A stretch of 64,000 nucleotides of DNA from NCBI GenBank assembly GCA_047495785.1, contig JBLDXI010000009.1:930001-994000 (forward strand), given 5' to 3'. The stretch comes from Lepidodermella squamata (lineage: Eukaryota > Gastrotricha). The first letter of the stretch is position 1, and each line of letters opens with the position of its first letter. The notes below the pieces were generated by a model that was not told where the DNA came from, ran no database searches, and saw only the letters and a program-made list of their open reading frames with translations. A program made the position numbers and the translations under genes. Shown here one piece after another: positions 14,426-26,828 of this stretch.

Positions 14426-14610
14426 TTATATCAAAAACCTCTATGTACAATCATAGGTTGTTGAGCGGCGATTTAGTAATACAAAAGTGAAACTCAAATT
14501 ATTTAAATTCAAACATTTTGCTGAGAAACAGAAAAGTAGAGATCTCGTTTGCATAAGACTGTAATAACCAAAATTTAGCGCTTAAACGACACAGCAACAT
14601 GTCACATACC

Positions 14611-16719
<2,109 letters not shown>

Positions 16720-17235
16720 GTCAAATATTACTTAAAATTAGCTATCGGTATAGAAAATCAAGAAATTTCCAAGCAATATAAAGACTTTGGGGACTTATAC
16801 GTCCGCGATTATCTACTGCCTCGAATATCACGGCGCAGTTTTCGCAAGTCATCACGACGAGATTTGTTCTGCTACCAGACGCCGTTAGGGCGATGGGAAC
16901 CAACGCGTGCAAGACGGGTCGAATAGCACACACAAAACTAGCGCGATTGCGGGACATATCTTTATACTAGGTCGTTAGGTCCGAGGCAATTATATCATTT
17001 TTGGTTTTTTTTTATTTTGTCGCGTCACGGATATGAAACTCGACAATACCTAAGCTTCGAAAAAGCTAGAATATAACATATTTAAGGAACCGGTACCTCG
17101 GAGGTCACCCATTACCAAGTGAGTCCAGTCGTTATGGAGATAGTATTATAGATCCAGTCGTTATTATTTTGATAAGACAGCAGATCGAAGCGAACAAGTT
17201 AAACTTTAGAGCCGAATTCGTCATCGCTCTTTGCT
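16720..17235. other. Interval between KDM7-like gene and small upstream gene
   Basis: About 0.5 kb. It contains a minus-strand open frame at 16957-16742 (71 aa) whose TCENC pair faintly recalls a PHD finger but lacks the rest of the zinc ligands. A 12-bp direct repeat lies at 17124-17164. No convincing gene is seen. Confidence 0.5.
17124..17164 (+). repeat. Direct repeat TCCAGTCGTTAT x2
   Basis: Two exact 12-bp copies at 17124-17135 and 17153-17164, spaced 29 bp start to start, in a noncoding stretch. Too short to classify. Confidence 0.7.
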
Positions 17236-17592
17236 TTATTTGAGGTGGCTTGTGTTTAATTTGAAAGATACTGGGGCATACTGATGTGTTTCCGAATAGA
17301 GCCGAAATACACCTCCCTTCAGTATCGCCCACGCGAACAAATTGGCATGCGAAAGCGGAAAAATGATATGGCAGTCTTTAAATATAGTGCCTATGTTTTC
17401 TAAAAAGGAATAACCAGGCGCCAAGCAAGAAACTCCAGTTTTGACTTTTGACCCCCGGAAAAGGTTTGCGCTGGATCCCCCGATAGATTCAGAAATTTGG
17501 TTTACTAACCTGGCTCTTAAGGCGAACTTCGCCAAGCCTGCTGCCTGGAATTCTACTCGCATTAGCATGTATACATAGTTATATTCAAACAC
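17236..17592 (-). CDS. Small conserved-looking protein of unknown function
   Basis: Intronless frame of 118 aa. The sequence has balanced composition and a plausible globular pattern: an N-terminal amphipathic helix (ARLVNQISESIGG), then hydrophobic segments around CHIIFPLSHANLFAWAILKG and a C-terminal FRLYSETHQYAPV. No signal peptide, zinc motif or nucleotide-binding motif is visible. I do not recognise a family. It lies head-to-head with the SPIN90-like gene and upstream of the KDM7-like gene on the same strand. It could also be one exon of a larger gene. Confidence 0.5.
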   Translation of the reverse strand: MFEYNYVYMLMRVEFQAAGLAKFALRARLVNQISESIGGSSANLFRGSKVKTGVSCLAPGYSFLENIGTIFKDCHIIFPLSHANLFAWAILKGGVFRLYSETHQYAPVSFKLNTSHLK

Positions 17593-17930
17593 CTCACACC
17601 GTCGATTACTGCCTCAAACAGCCAAACAACTCAACAAAACAGAAACTTATCAAATTTAAAAAAATTCCCGCGCTCTCATTTTAGCATTACTATTAAAAAT
17701 AGGCAATCGTTTTTTTTCAAGTTTAAGTAAAGTGCATATGTTTTTACGTCATGTGTAAATGATGAATTCGACGAAAAAATGGAAACCAACTTATGCGATT
17801 TTGGCGGTCCAAAAGTGTTGCGGCTCATCCGGTGATTTGTCACCTGCCCTCTGCCTGCTCAAGCGACTAGCGACATATCCGAGACGTTTTGTTGCGTGCT
17901 TGCTACATCAATTCAAGAAAGTGTTCGCTC
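17593..17930. other. Divergent promoter interval
   Basis: About 340 bp lies between the minus-strand unknown gene and the plus-strand SPIN90-like start. It is AT-rich at 17640-17760 with poly-T, and more GC-rich near the plus-strand start. No ORF. A shared bidirectional promoter is inferred from orientation only. Confidence 0.5.
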
Positions 17931-19718
17931 ATGGCTAACATGGACTCTGATACTCACATCCTCGGTGCCACGGAAGATTTGTTTGTTTCGTTGCCATCTG
18001 GTGGAGTTATGCTTTTCTCTATAAAATTGGAACCACTGGTTTTGATTGGAATCTGTGAAAGGAAATGGCTTTTAATCTTGAATTCAGCTGGCTTGCCCGC
18101 CTGGTTCCAGCTGGATAAAGAGTTAAGCCCTATCAGAGATGGGGATTTTACGATCGATACCACTGAGAACTCCCTTTCCGTTGTTGACATCAGCAATGCG
18201 ACGCGCATAATGAAACTCCAAAGTTTGAGCAGCATGTTTTCGTTCGATCAGGTGATACGTATTCTGTCTGGCGTTGTTGACGGTCTGCGATTTATTAATC
18301 CTGAGTGTTACGTTAGTGAGTCAGAATGCGCATCCAAGTCCGCGCAATGTGCCTGCTTACCACTGGATGAATTTAATTATTTTGTCCAGTACGCCGTCAA
18401 GAAAGTTACTGATGATATATTTAACAAGAGAATCGGGAGGAACACAAATATAACTCTTGCCGTAATACCTCCTGTGCCTAGTTTCGACTGCAAGCCGTCA
18501 GACCGCAACTCTTTGCATAAATGGCTGGCCGACAAGCTTCGTATGGGCACGGGCATGCGTTATAACGATGCTCGTATTGCAGTTGAAACTGTTCTCTCGT
18601 CTCTCCTATTACCCATGGTCAACGGAGGAATTTTATCCAATGAGCAAATCGACTTCCTAGTAAAATTTCTGTCCGATGCCGATGCACAAGCCCGCCGAAC
18701 AGCCAGTGAACTCACCAAGTCATCCCCTGACAAAATTGAGTTTGAGTCTCTTCTTCAGAGCGTTATTGGTTGGAAAGAGGATGCTCAGCTTAATAGCGTA
18801 TGGCGGAGTGCTGCTGATGATTCTAAACTGCTGGATATTTTGCATAAGATGAAAAGCCTTCTTGATGATGCCGACCCCTTGATATGCACTTCAATATTGC
18901 GTGAAAACATTCCGCAGTCAGTTGAAGCTATGGTTGCGCTGTATCAAATGGAAACAGATAAAAATGTTCGTTCAGCTGTTCGAAGTTTCGTTCTTGCCTG
19001 GCTCAATCTGTTGAGGGAGTTTCCCGCTAAAAATGACGCATTGGTAATTGAAAACTTCGCCAGTGAATCCGGCGGAATGCTTATATTTCAAGAAATGCTC
19101 AAAGAATTACTGTCAGATAGTGTGCTCGATGTAGAGGAAGCGAAAAGTATTACAGCATTATCCAAGCTTCTCATACAAAATCGCTTGGAGATAATCGACC
19201 GAATGGGTGACAAGCCAATCTGTGAAACTTCGATGTTTTTCGATGCCATGACCCGCGTTACTAATATTTTCAGGACACTGCCTTCATCCAGTTTCGAGAT
19301 GATCGAATTATACGTTTGTTGCTCTGCAGTAAGTAAGAACGCTGATGTAGGCGTGGAAGCTGGAAAATTGATGGCCGTGTCCTTGGCGAGTTCAAGCAAT
19401 GTTGAATTTACGGAAACAATCGCTGACGAAATGATTCAACATTTTCTTATGTTGACCCCTGACAAGTTTCTCTCCCAATCATCGAGAAGCTTTGAACAGC
19501 TTGCTCTAATTTTGACATTCTGGGCTCATGCCATTGCTGATCCTCAGCTGTTAGAATCGGGAATAGTTCACAACTCTGATTTAAATGTCCTGATAGACTT
19601 TTGCGATCGACAGATTGAAGCATTTGAAATCGATACTAGTGCTCCCAAGTTCCTACTTGTAGCTTACCAGAAAGCTAAGTCTTATTTTGTTACTGCTACA
19701 TGCATGGAGTTTTTTTGA
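17931..19718 (+). CDS. NCKIPSD/SPIN90-like protein
   Basis: A single 1.8-kb exon encoding 595 aa, chosen to start at the ATG at 17931; the frame is open upstream without another ATG. Residues ~10-75 look like a degenerate SH3 domain (LEPLVLIGICERKWLLIL). The C-terminal ~350 residues are helical, with a pattern typical of the SPIN90 leucine-rich domain: GWKEDAQLNSVWRSAADD, then LLDDADPLICTSILREN and later SFEMIELYV. In animals SPIN90 binds Nck and the Arp2/3 complex at actin-rich sites. The Pro-rich linker of vertebrate SPIN90 is not obvious. Family assignment is from pattern memory and is moderate. The last residues (ATCMEFF) might be trimmed by an undetected splice. Confidence 0.6.
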   Translation: MANMDSDTHILGATEDLFVSLPSGGVMLFSIKLEPLVLIGICERKWLLILNSAGLPAWFQLDKELSPIRDGDFTIDTTENSLSVVDISNATRIMKLQSLSSMFSFDQVIRILSGVVDGLRFINPECYVSESECASKSAQCACLPLDEFNYFVQYAVKKVTDDIFNKRIGRNTNITLAVIPPVPSFDCKPSDRNSLHKWLADKLRMGTGMRYNDARIAVETVLSSLLLPMVNGGILSNEQIDFLVKFLSDADAQARRTASELTKSSPDKIEFESLLQSVIGWKEDAQLNSVWRSAADDSKLLDILHKMKSLLDDADPLICTSILRENIPQSVEAMVALYQMETDKNVRSAVRSFVLAWLNLLREFPAKNDALVIENFASESGGMLIFQEMLKELLSDSVLDVEEAKSITALSKLLIQNRLEIIDRMGDKPICETSMFFDAMTRVTNIFRTLPSSSFEMIELYVCCSAVSKNADVGVEAGKLMAVSLASSSNVEFTETIADEMIQHFLMLTPDKFLSQSSRSFEQLALILTFWAHAIADPQLLESGIVHNSDLNVLIDFCDRQIEAFEIDTSAPKFLLVAYQKAKSYFVTATCMEFF

Positions 19719-19823
19719 GAATATGTGCCACCTCGATTTTCTTGATATTAAATTAAGTTCCATGAGGCGTTTTTTTTACTTTTTGTGTTACCAGCTTAGG
19801 ATTTATAGGATTTATTCTAAAAC

Positions 19824-20799
19824 ATGGCCGGTGGCGAGTCTGCTGTTCAATGCGCGGCTTACCTCATCGTTCGTTTTTTGGACTCTCAGCAAGATCACGT
19901 AGACGAAGGCACACGCGAATCGATAGCTGTTGCTCGTGAATGCATCGCTTCGTCTTTTAACCTCAGTGAAGCAACTGAAAAAGCCGTCGGTGATGTTGTG
20001 GGAAATGTCTCATTATTGAGCCTAGTCGAATCTATCTCAGCTGTCAAAGACAAAGTAGCCGAATTGAAGGGGAAAGGCAATGATTTGATGAAATCCGAGA
20101 AGTTTTCCGAAGCCGCAGAATGTTACACCGAGGCGATCAAACTCGCTCCGAACAACGCAATTCTTTACTGCAACCGCGCCGCTGCCCGTAAGTCGTTTGA
20201 CCTGTCAGTAAAACCACTCGTATAATTATTTCATCGCAGGCTGTCGCCTTGGTCAGTATGAGCAAGCCGCCAGTGATTGCAGAACAGCAATCGGCTTTGA
20301 TCCTAACTATGCGAAAGCCTGGGGACGTTTAGCTACGTCATTGTCAGCTCTTGGTTCCCACATCGAAGCAGCTGAGGCTTTTAAACATGCTTCTGAAATT
20401 GAGCCCGATATTCCAGCTTGGAAAGAAGGCTACGAGAAAGAGAAGGCGGCGATCGGCGGTGCTGCCGGTGGCATGGGTGGGGCTAGCCCTTTCGGCGGAG
20501 CATCTCCTAATTTCCTGATGAATTTGATGCAGTCTCCACATATGATGCAAATGGCGCAGCAAATGATGACCGATCCCAACATGAGCCGAATGATGCAAGG
20601 CATTCTTTCGAATGGTGGCGTGGCTGGTGGCGCGGGCGGAGCGGGAGGCGCGCCTCCGAACATGGATGCTATTATGCAAATGGCTCAAAGCTTTGCTTCG
20701 CAGATGGAACAGCAAAACCCCGATTTGATTAATCGCCTTCGCAATCAGTACGGCCAGGGTGGCCAAGGAGGCCAGCCACCGCAAGGACCCCCAATGTGA
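19824..20799 (+). CDS. SGTA: Small glutamine-rich TPR co-chaperone
   Basis: Two exons, 19824-20187 and 20240-20799; 307 aa, close to human SGTA. The N-terminal dimerisation helix region (residues 1-80) is followed by three TPR repeats (~90-210), with KGKGNDLMKSEKFSEAAECY and the phrase CRLGQYEQAASDC spanning the splice. A Gly/Met/Gln-rich tail with MDAIMQMAQSFASQM follows. SGTA hands tail-anchored and mislocalised membrane proteins to the BAG6/GET system in the cytosol. The start lies 105 bp after the SPIN90-like stop. A pyrimidine-rich tract ending in CAG (acceptor at 19794) precedes it. Confidence 0.95.
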
Positions 20800-20958
20800 A
20801 CTGCTTTGATTGTTCGGTGACGGGCAAACTACTCCGAATCACTTCAGTTATGTTTTGCCATGGGCATTAAAATATTGTCATTCACTTGGAACGATACATC
20901 ATTATTCCTGGATGTCGTCATTAAATATGTGCAATTAATGTAGGGAAATTTTATTAAG

Positions 20959-22128
20959 ATGAAAACGGCAGACAGGCGGGCTCTTCATTTCGTTTTTAAA
21001 ATCGGAAACAGAAGAGCTAATTACAACTTTTTTGTTGGTTTGCTCGGGATGAAGGTTCTTCGCCATGAAGAATTTGAGGATGGTTGCAAGGCCTCTTGTA
21101 ATGGGTAAAGAAATATATATTTTGAATTGCATTCCTATTGTAATTAACTTTCATCCAGACCTTATGACGGTCGATGGAGTAAAACAATGATTGGTTATGG
21201 ACCAGAAGACAATCATTTTGTTGTTGAGTTAACTTATAATTATGGCATTCGGCAGTACAAGCACGGCAATGACTTTAAGGCACGCGTATTTATTGGCTCC
21301 ATCGAACAAAGTTTCAACTCGATTTTTTCGTATTCTGTAATTAGAACATTACTATTCACTCAAACTCCACGTTTGAAACTTTTGGTAAAGTCAACTATAT
21401 CCAACAACGGCCAAGCGATGAGTTAGTGAAAACTCAGTCTCCTGATGGATATCCATTCCATGTAATTAAGAATCAAAAGCATGGAGGTAGGTCCATTTGA
21501 CTGGTAATGACCTCGATCTCATCTGCGTTTTCCAGATCCCGTATTCCAACTCTCTTTGGCGTCTTCGAACTTGGAAAAGACTGTTGATTATTGGAGTGGG
21601 AAGCTTGGCATGGAAGTGATAGAACGCGACGATAATCACGTTGTCCTCTCCTATGGAAAAGAGCAATGCCGTCTCGAGTTCATTTCAACAGGTGGTAGCC
21701 CAGTGGATCACGCGTCGGCCTATGGTCGCGTTGCTTTTTCGTGTCCGCGCGAGCAGCTACCGGATATCGAATCAACCATGCGTGACGCTGGAACAAACAT
21801 TCTGAAACCATTGGTTGCTCTTGACACACCCGGCAAAGCTACTGTTGAGGTCGTGATTCTTGCAGATCCTGTAAGTTTTTGCTAGTGAATGAGTGATTTG
21901 ACTGACTTTTATTTGCTTCTCAAAGGATGGGCATGAAATCTGCTTCGTGGGCGATGAAGCGTTCGGGGAGCTTTCCCAGGTTGACCCTAATGCCGAACAA
22001 CTCCTGAAGGAAGTAAGAGTTACATCAGAATGATTAGTTATGAATGTCATGATGAATTATTTTCTAGGCAATGGATTCCGACAAGAGTGATGATTGGTGC
22101 GCGAAGCATGGGAAATAAGTCGATGCTA
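20959..22128 (+). CDS. GLOD4: Glyoxalase domain-containing protein 4
   Basis: Six exons: 20959-21104, 21159-21285, 21345-21486, 21536-21870, 21926-22012 and 22078-22128; 295 aa, the size of human GLOD4, with all phases consistent. Two vicinal-oxygen-chelate (glyoxalase) domains are visible: [20 protein letters not shown] in the first and [19 protein letters not shown] in the second. Family phrases include [16 protein letters not shown] and [20 protein letters not shown], the latter split by an intron. The function of GLOD4 is poorly defined. The start ATG directly follows TTATTAAG, an acceptor-like sequence, 159 bp after the SGTA stop. Confidence 0.95.
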
Positions 22129-22322
22129 AAAATCACCTAATTTAAACTTGGACGAAGTTGAACAAATCTGCAAGCTTGAAGCTTATAATGTGATACAGCC
22201 GCTAATTTGTTGATTATGTGCTATCAGTTGACCTTCCAGTCAAATTTGCTTGAAATAACTATTTAAAAAGGTGAAAGTGACATAAATCTTTGTAATTTTT
22301 TAGATAAAAGAGTTTTACAAAC

Positions 22323-22766
22323 ATGTCTATTGGCGTACCCATTAAAATTTTACACGAGGCTGAGGGTCACATAATAACCTTGGAAACGAGTGTGGGAGAA
22401 GTTTACCGTGGAAAGTTGGTGGAGGCCGAAGACAACATGAATTGCCAAATGCAAGCAGTAACAGTCACTTTCCGTGACGGCCGGACTGCTCAGTTGGAGA
22501 ACATCTACATCCGAGGCAGCAAAATCAAATTCATCATTCTACCTGATATGCTCAAAAATGCCCCTATGTTCAAAAAAGTCCAGGGCAAGGCTTCAGCTGC
22601 TCGCGGTCGGGCAATGATGTCAACTGGTCTAAGGGGTAAATTTGGTTCAAATTCACGTCTCAGTTGCATTTTATTCATGATTTTTTCAGGCCGTGGGATG
22701 CGTGGACGTGGTATGCCGGGTCGTGGTCTGGGAACGCGCGGTCTCGGAACTAGGCGAGGCGCATAA
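22323..22766 (+). CDS. SNRPD3: Small nuclear ribonucleoprotein Sm D3
   Basis: Two exons, 22323-22635 and 22690-22766, with a 54-bp intron that stays open in frame; 129 aa. The Sm1 motif begins [17 protein letters not shown] and the Sm2 motif is [17 protein letters not shown]. The C-terminal RG-rich tail ([19 protein letters not shown]) is the typical target of symmetric arginine methylation. SmD3 is a core ring subunit of spliceosomal U1, U2, U4 and U5 snRNPs. A TTTTTTAG acceptor-like signal lies 20 bp before the ATG, and an AATAAA signal lies at 22954-22959. Confidence 0.97.
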   Translation: MSIGVPIKILHEAEGHIITLETSVGEVYRGKLVEAEDNMNCQMQAVTVTFRDGRTAQLENIYIRGSKIKFIILPDMLKNAPMFKKVQGKASAARGRAMMSTGLRGKFGSNSRLSCILFMIFSGRGMRGRGMPGRGLGTRGLGTRRGA

Positions 22767-23000
22767 ATGAATTTTGCGCCGGTGCCGCCTTCATACCGGT
22801 CACATTCCAATTTCAGTAGTCATTTATGGTCTCTACGGACGTTTCTGCCGCTGTTTTCCAACTGTTGCCCAAACTGTGTGATTACTGATTTTTGTCGGTT
22901 CTGTTACAATGTACCATAAAACGCTCAACTGATAAAAAACGAAATTCGTTTGAAATAAACCATTTGTTTCAAATATATACTGTGTGACTAGTGCTTAAAA

Positions 23001-26000
23001 ATGATCATGTATTTGCCCTCCGCGCAGCTGATCAACGCAATGAGCCATTTTGAGCCGGCTGTTTTGCTGCGGAATACAAATGATCAATTGCAGCCTGTCC
23101 TTACATGCCTGGCGCGAGTCTTCGTCGTTTCTGATCCTTCAGCGATGAGCGAAGATTTCGATTCAATTTGGATGAAGCTGCACGAATTTCCAGAAATAAA
23201 CAATCTGCTCGCATCTTTGAAAAAGATTGATATCGAAGAGATCGCGGAGTCCATCAGGTTCTTATTATTAGATGTACGAATTTTTCATCCTATCAACTTT
23301 ATCTAGGTCTAACGGTGACGATTGGATCGCTTCCACGTCCGGGAATCTTAGCAATAAGGGCACAATCAGCGAATTTGAAGCCAGTGCGAGTGACCATCTC
23401 CGGCGATTGATGATCGTGCTCTACAGTTTAGTCAAGCTTAGACGACTATTTGAAGCCTCGACTTCGTCATCGGGTGTTGCAGAACCCACGGAATGGATGG
23501 AGCTATTTGATTGCCAAGCTCATTGGATTAACGTTATTCACGGCATCGATTTCGCCTTAACAGAGCTTGGTGAATTTTTCAATGCTGTAGACGTGGCTGA
23601 AACGTTGCTCCTGCTAAGCTCCGAGCCAATCAGCAACTTGGGCTGTTCTCTTGGAGCATTATTGGCTTGGTGGGTTCTTGCGGCACATCCTTACGCTATC
23701 CAGCCACTAATTGAACGTGTACTCAAATGGAGCTTACCGGCAGCGAGTGATTCTATATTTACTGGGCGTCTCTCTTTGAATCGATTGCATTTCCTCTCGG
23801 CTTACGAAGCGATATTTCATGAAACATCCCCGCTGCTCCATCATTGTGTAAGTTGATTGGTGTTTCTTTGTTTCATCCATCATTTTGATTTGCTGAAATT
23901 TCAGTTGGGCTCACACACCGTATCTCAACTTGTGCTGTCGTTAGTGTCTAATCGATTGGCGACTTGCATTGAGGATACCACTCAAGGTCCCGAAAATTTG
24001 AATCAAGCTCTGACCGAAGCCGCTATCCTATTCAATGCTAATTCAACCTGCTTGGTTGGCAATAAGGCCTTCTCACTTCCTGCAAGAATGTTATGGGTCG
24101 CCAAGCATGAAAATTCGAACCCTAGCGAGTTTAAACTAATCGAAAGAATTCGTCAGCAAATTATTGAAGTTATAACACGCCGCGCCGAGGAATGGAATGT
24201 CTCCGGTGTCGCCCCCGACCCCGCTGTTCTGGCTAAATCTATTTACATTTTGAGTGCTCTACAGCTACAAATGGGTTTTCAGTAAGTCGAGAGTCGAGAG
24301 TATCCATATAAAAATGAAAGAAAATCATGTTAATCTAGAAAGCTGACGGAAGTTGAAGTAGCCGCCATCTCTGGGCTGTATCGCATCGACTACCCTCACG
24401 CTCCTGGGTATACTGAGGTTGTTTGTAAACTCATTTGTTTTAGCTGCGCCTCTCCGGAACTTGTCGCAAATGAAGCTTTGGGAACTTGCTTATCCGACAT
24501 GCTCGGTCTTTGGCGTACTAGTCGACGGTAATACCTCTTAATATGTCGAAAGGCTAGCGAATGACACCTGGGTATATTTGTTTAGAGCTAATTTGGAAAG
24601 CTTGTCGGGCATTGGCGAGTTGATCATTCAGATAGGACTGCAATGTTACGCGTCATCATCACCTGGGATGGCTTCCAGTCAAATCCACTGCCAGTCGGCA
24701 TTGTCAGCGTTACTTTCTGCAAATCTGAAGCTGCCTAACATCAATTTCTCATCTCATCAGCTGACGCAGCTGAGGAAAGTTTTCATGAGCAATATTTTGC
24801 CGGAGGCAACTTTGGCCTCTTCAATTTTGCTCATACCGTCTTCGAGTCCCGATGCGCTCTCCGTCCCTGTATCTTCTTTAGCGGATGATATTGATACTAG
24901 TGGATCAATGCTGGCGACTACTTGCGTGCTAACTTTACTTCGATCTCCTCTGTTTGTGAAACATCAGCATCATTTGCAATTGAACGATTGGCTGTCGACT
25001 CAGCTAAAAAACGGAAGCCTAGCTTCGGACCCTTCTTTTGCACTGCTCCTCCAAACGCAAGGTCAAAGCGGTGCTACTTCTTGGAGCAACCAATCTATGA
25101 GTAGTGTCTCCAACCCTCTTGCTGGAATTATTGATGTTGAGCAACTTATTCAAATAGTCGATGAAACGTGCGAAACACTGTTTAGCGAGACGAATGAGTC
25201 ATTACCGGGCAGCGCTATCAAGTTGTGCGTCGATAAGCTTCTGGGAATATTATTTTATGCTCTAAATTCAATCGATTTTATCATTACTTCATCTCGAGGC
25301 GGAGCTGCACCTGATAAATCTGACCAAGCACTGAACCAGCTGATATCTTTAGTCGAGAAAATTCCGGTCAAAGTAACCGTTTTCTACATTGAGAAATTTC
25401 CTGCCTCTAGTTATAGAGGATTATTTTCTTCGCTTATTCGGCTGTTGTATGCGTACTTTCCGAACACATGTGTCGTCGGCGATAGTCTGCATCTGTTCAT
25501 GACCGCTAAAGAGGAAAACAGCAGTAAAAAATCGAGTAAAAAGAGAGTGAAGAAAGGGGCGAAGGTGTTGATCGAGGACATGAACGAAATTAATCAAGAA
25601 ACCCTGGCAACACGATTGCGCCATTCTTCTTTTGTGATTTCCAATTTGGCTCAATTTCTTGATTTAGTAACCACTGACGATTCGCCAAATGATTTCAAAA
25701 CTCGTCATCTCAGTTACGCTTCAGCTCAAATTTTCGCATCTACCTTCAGGAAACTTGCTGTTGCTTTCACGACTCGTCAAGTGAGTCTGGCAGCTCGGCA
25801 GTTGGTTGAAAAAAATTTGCCGTTATCTGCTTCTTTGTTGGCCGGAGATCCGTCCCAGCAATTCATTGTCGAACCTCTAACTTTCCTTCGGCATTTGGAT
25901 AAGCGAGCTTTCCAAAATCCTCTGATTTTGCGAATTGCACTTTGGTTATATTCAAGACTTCTCGTTGCTAATCGACAGTTTTTCGCTCACCGAATCTTAA

Positions 26001-26828
26001 TCCAATCGGTTACGACTGGAGGTATAATGCCAAGCGGTCCGCTTCCTCCGAGTATTTTGGTACCTTTGGACAATGCGGAAAACGAGGCTGCTGTTGCGTT
26101 GGACCTGCTTCAACAGTGTGAAAGTATAATTTTCCTGCTCGAAATCTGCGCCGATCAAAACAGCAACGCAGCGGTTCTAGCCGAAATCAGAGCCACTATT
26201 TGCGCTTTCATTCATCAGCTGTTCTTGCACAATCATCAATTGGTCAAGCTGGTTCATTTTCAGGTAGGATTAGTCTTCAGGTTTAATAATTTTTTTGAAA
26301 TTATGTCTCGATTTGCAGACATATCCGCTCGCCGTAATCCCAGTTGCCGTGGCTTTCATTCCATCAATTCATGTTTGCCTAGATTTCCTCCCAGAACTGT
26401 TGACTACATCATCTTCGAAGCGTCAAATGTTTTCACTGGCGTTGCTGTCTCACATAGCCACCCTCTACCCGATGCCGCGAGCGTTCGCTCTTTCTAAATT
26501 GGCCATTGATGTCGTTGATACGATGGTGACAACCCTGACAGCTGATAAACGGGTCGAATACTTCGGCAAACAATCGCTGGTTTTAGACTCTTTGAAGCGC
26601 TTGGCTACTTGCTTTCCGCCTCTTGTCGAGGACATAGTTCACTTGATTCTGCGAGTTCAAAGCATGGTAAAAGTGCAAAAAGCCTGTGGCTTGGTTGTCG
26701 CCTCGCCTTGGTCCCGTGGAATGGTGAAAACAAAAGCTCGTGACATAGAAATCGTGCGGTCTGAACTCAAATCAACTCTGATTGACATCGTTCGCAAAAC
26801 GAAGCTCTGTAAAATTTTTGTAGTATAA
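23001..26828 (+). CDS. INTS2: Integrator complex subunit 2
   Basis: Six exons: 23001-23257, 23307-23847, 23905-24281, 24339-24527, 24586-26263 and 26319-26828; 1183 aa against ~1204 in human. Mostly alpha-helical repeats. The C-terminal block is diagnostic: LVKLVHFQ across the last intron, then TYPLAVIPVAVAFIPSIHV and CLDFLPELL, followed by LLSHIATLYPMPRAFALSKL. Earlier family phrases include SVKDWL-like LNDWLSTQLKNG. INTS2 belongs to the Integrator core that cleaves nascent snRNAs and attenuates RNA polymerase II in the nucleus. The stop codon overlaps an AATAAA signal at 26827-26832. Confidence 0.93.

Noticed and set aside
16742-16957. Minus-strand 71-aa frame with a TCENC pair, a candidate PHD finger for the KDM7-like gene
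   Set aside because: The first cysteine pair, the Trp-Phe-His core and the last cysteine pair are absent in every frame, and it does not splice in phase to exon 2.
17091-17120. Sequence resembling the 5S rRNA internal region (GGTCACCCAT...CCAAGT)
   Set aside because: Only about 17 bases fit; the rest of a 120-base 5S rRNA is not present.
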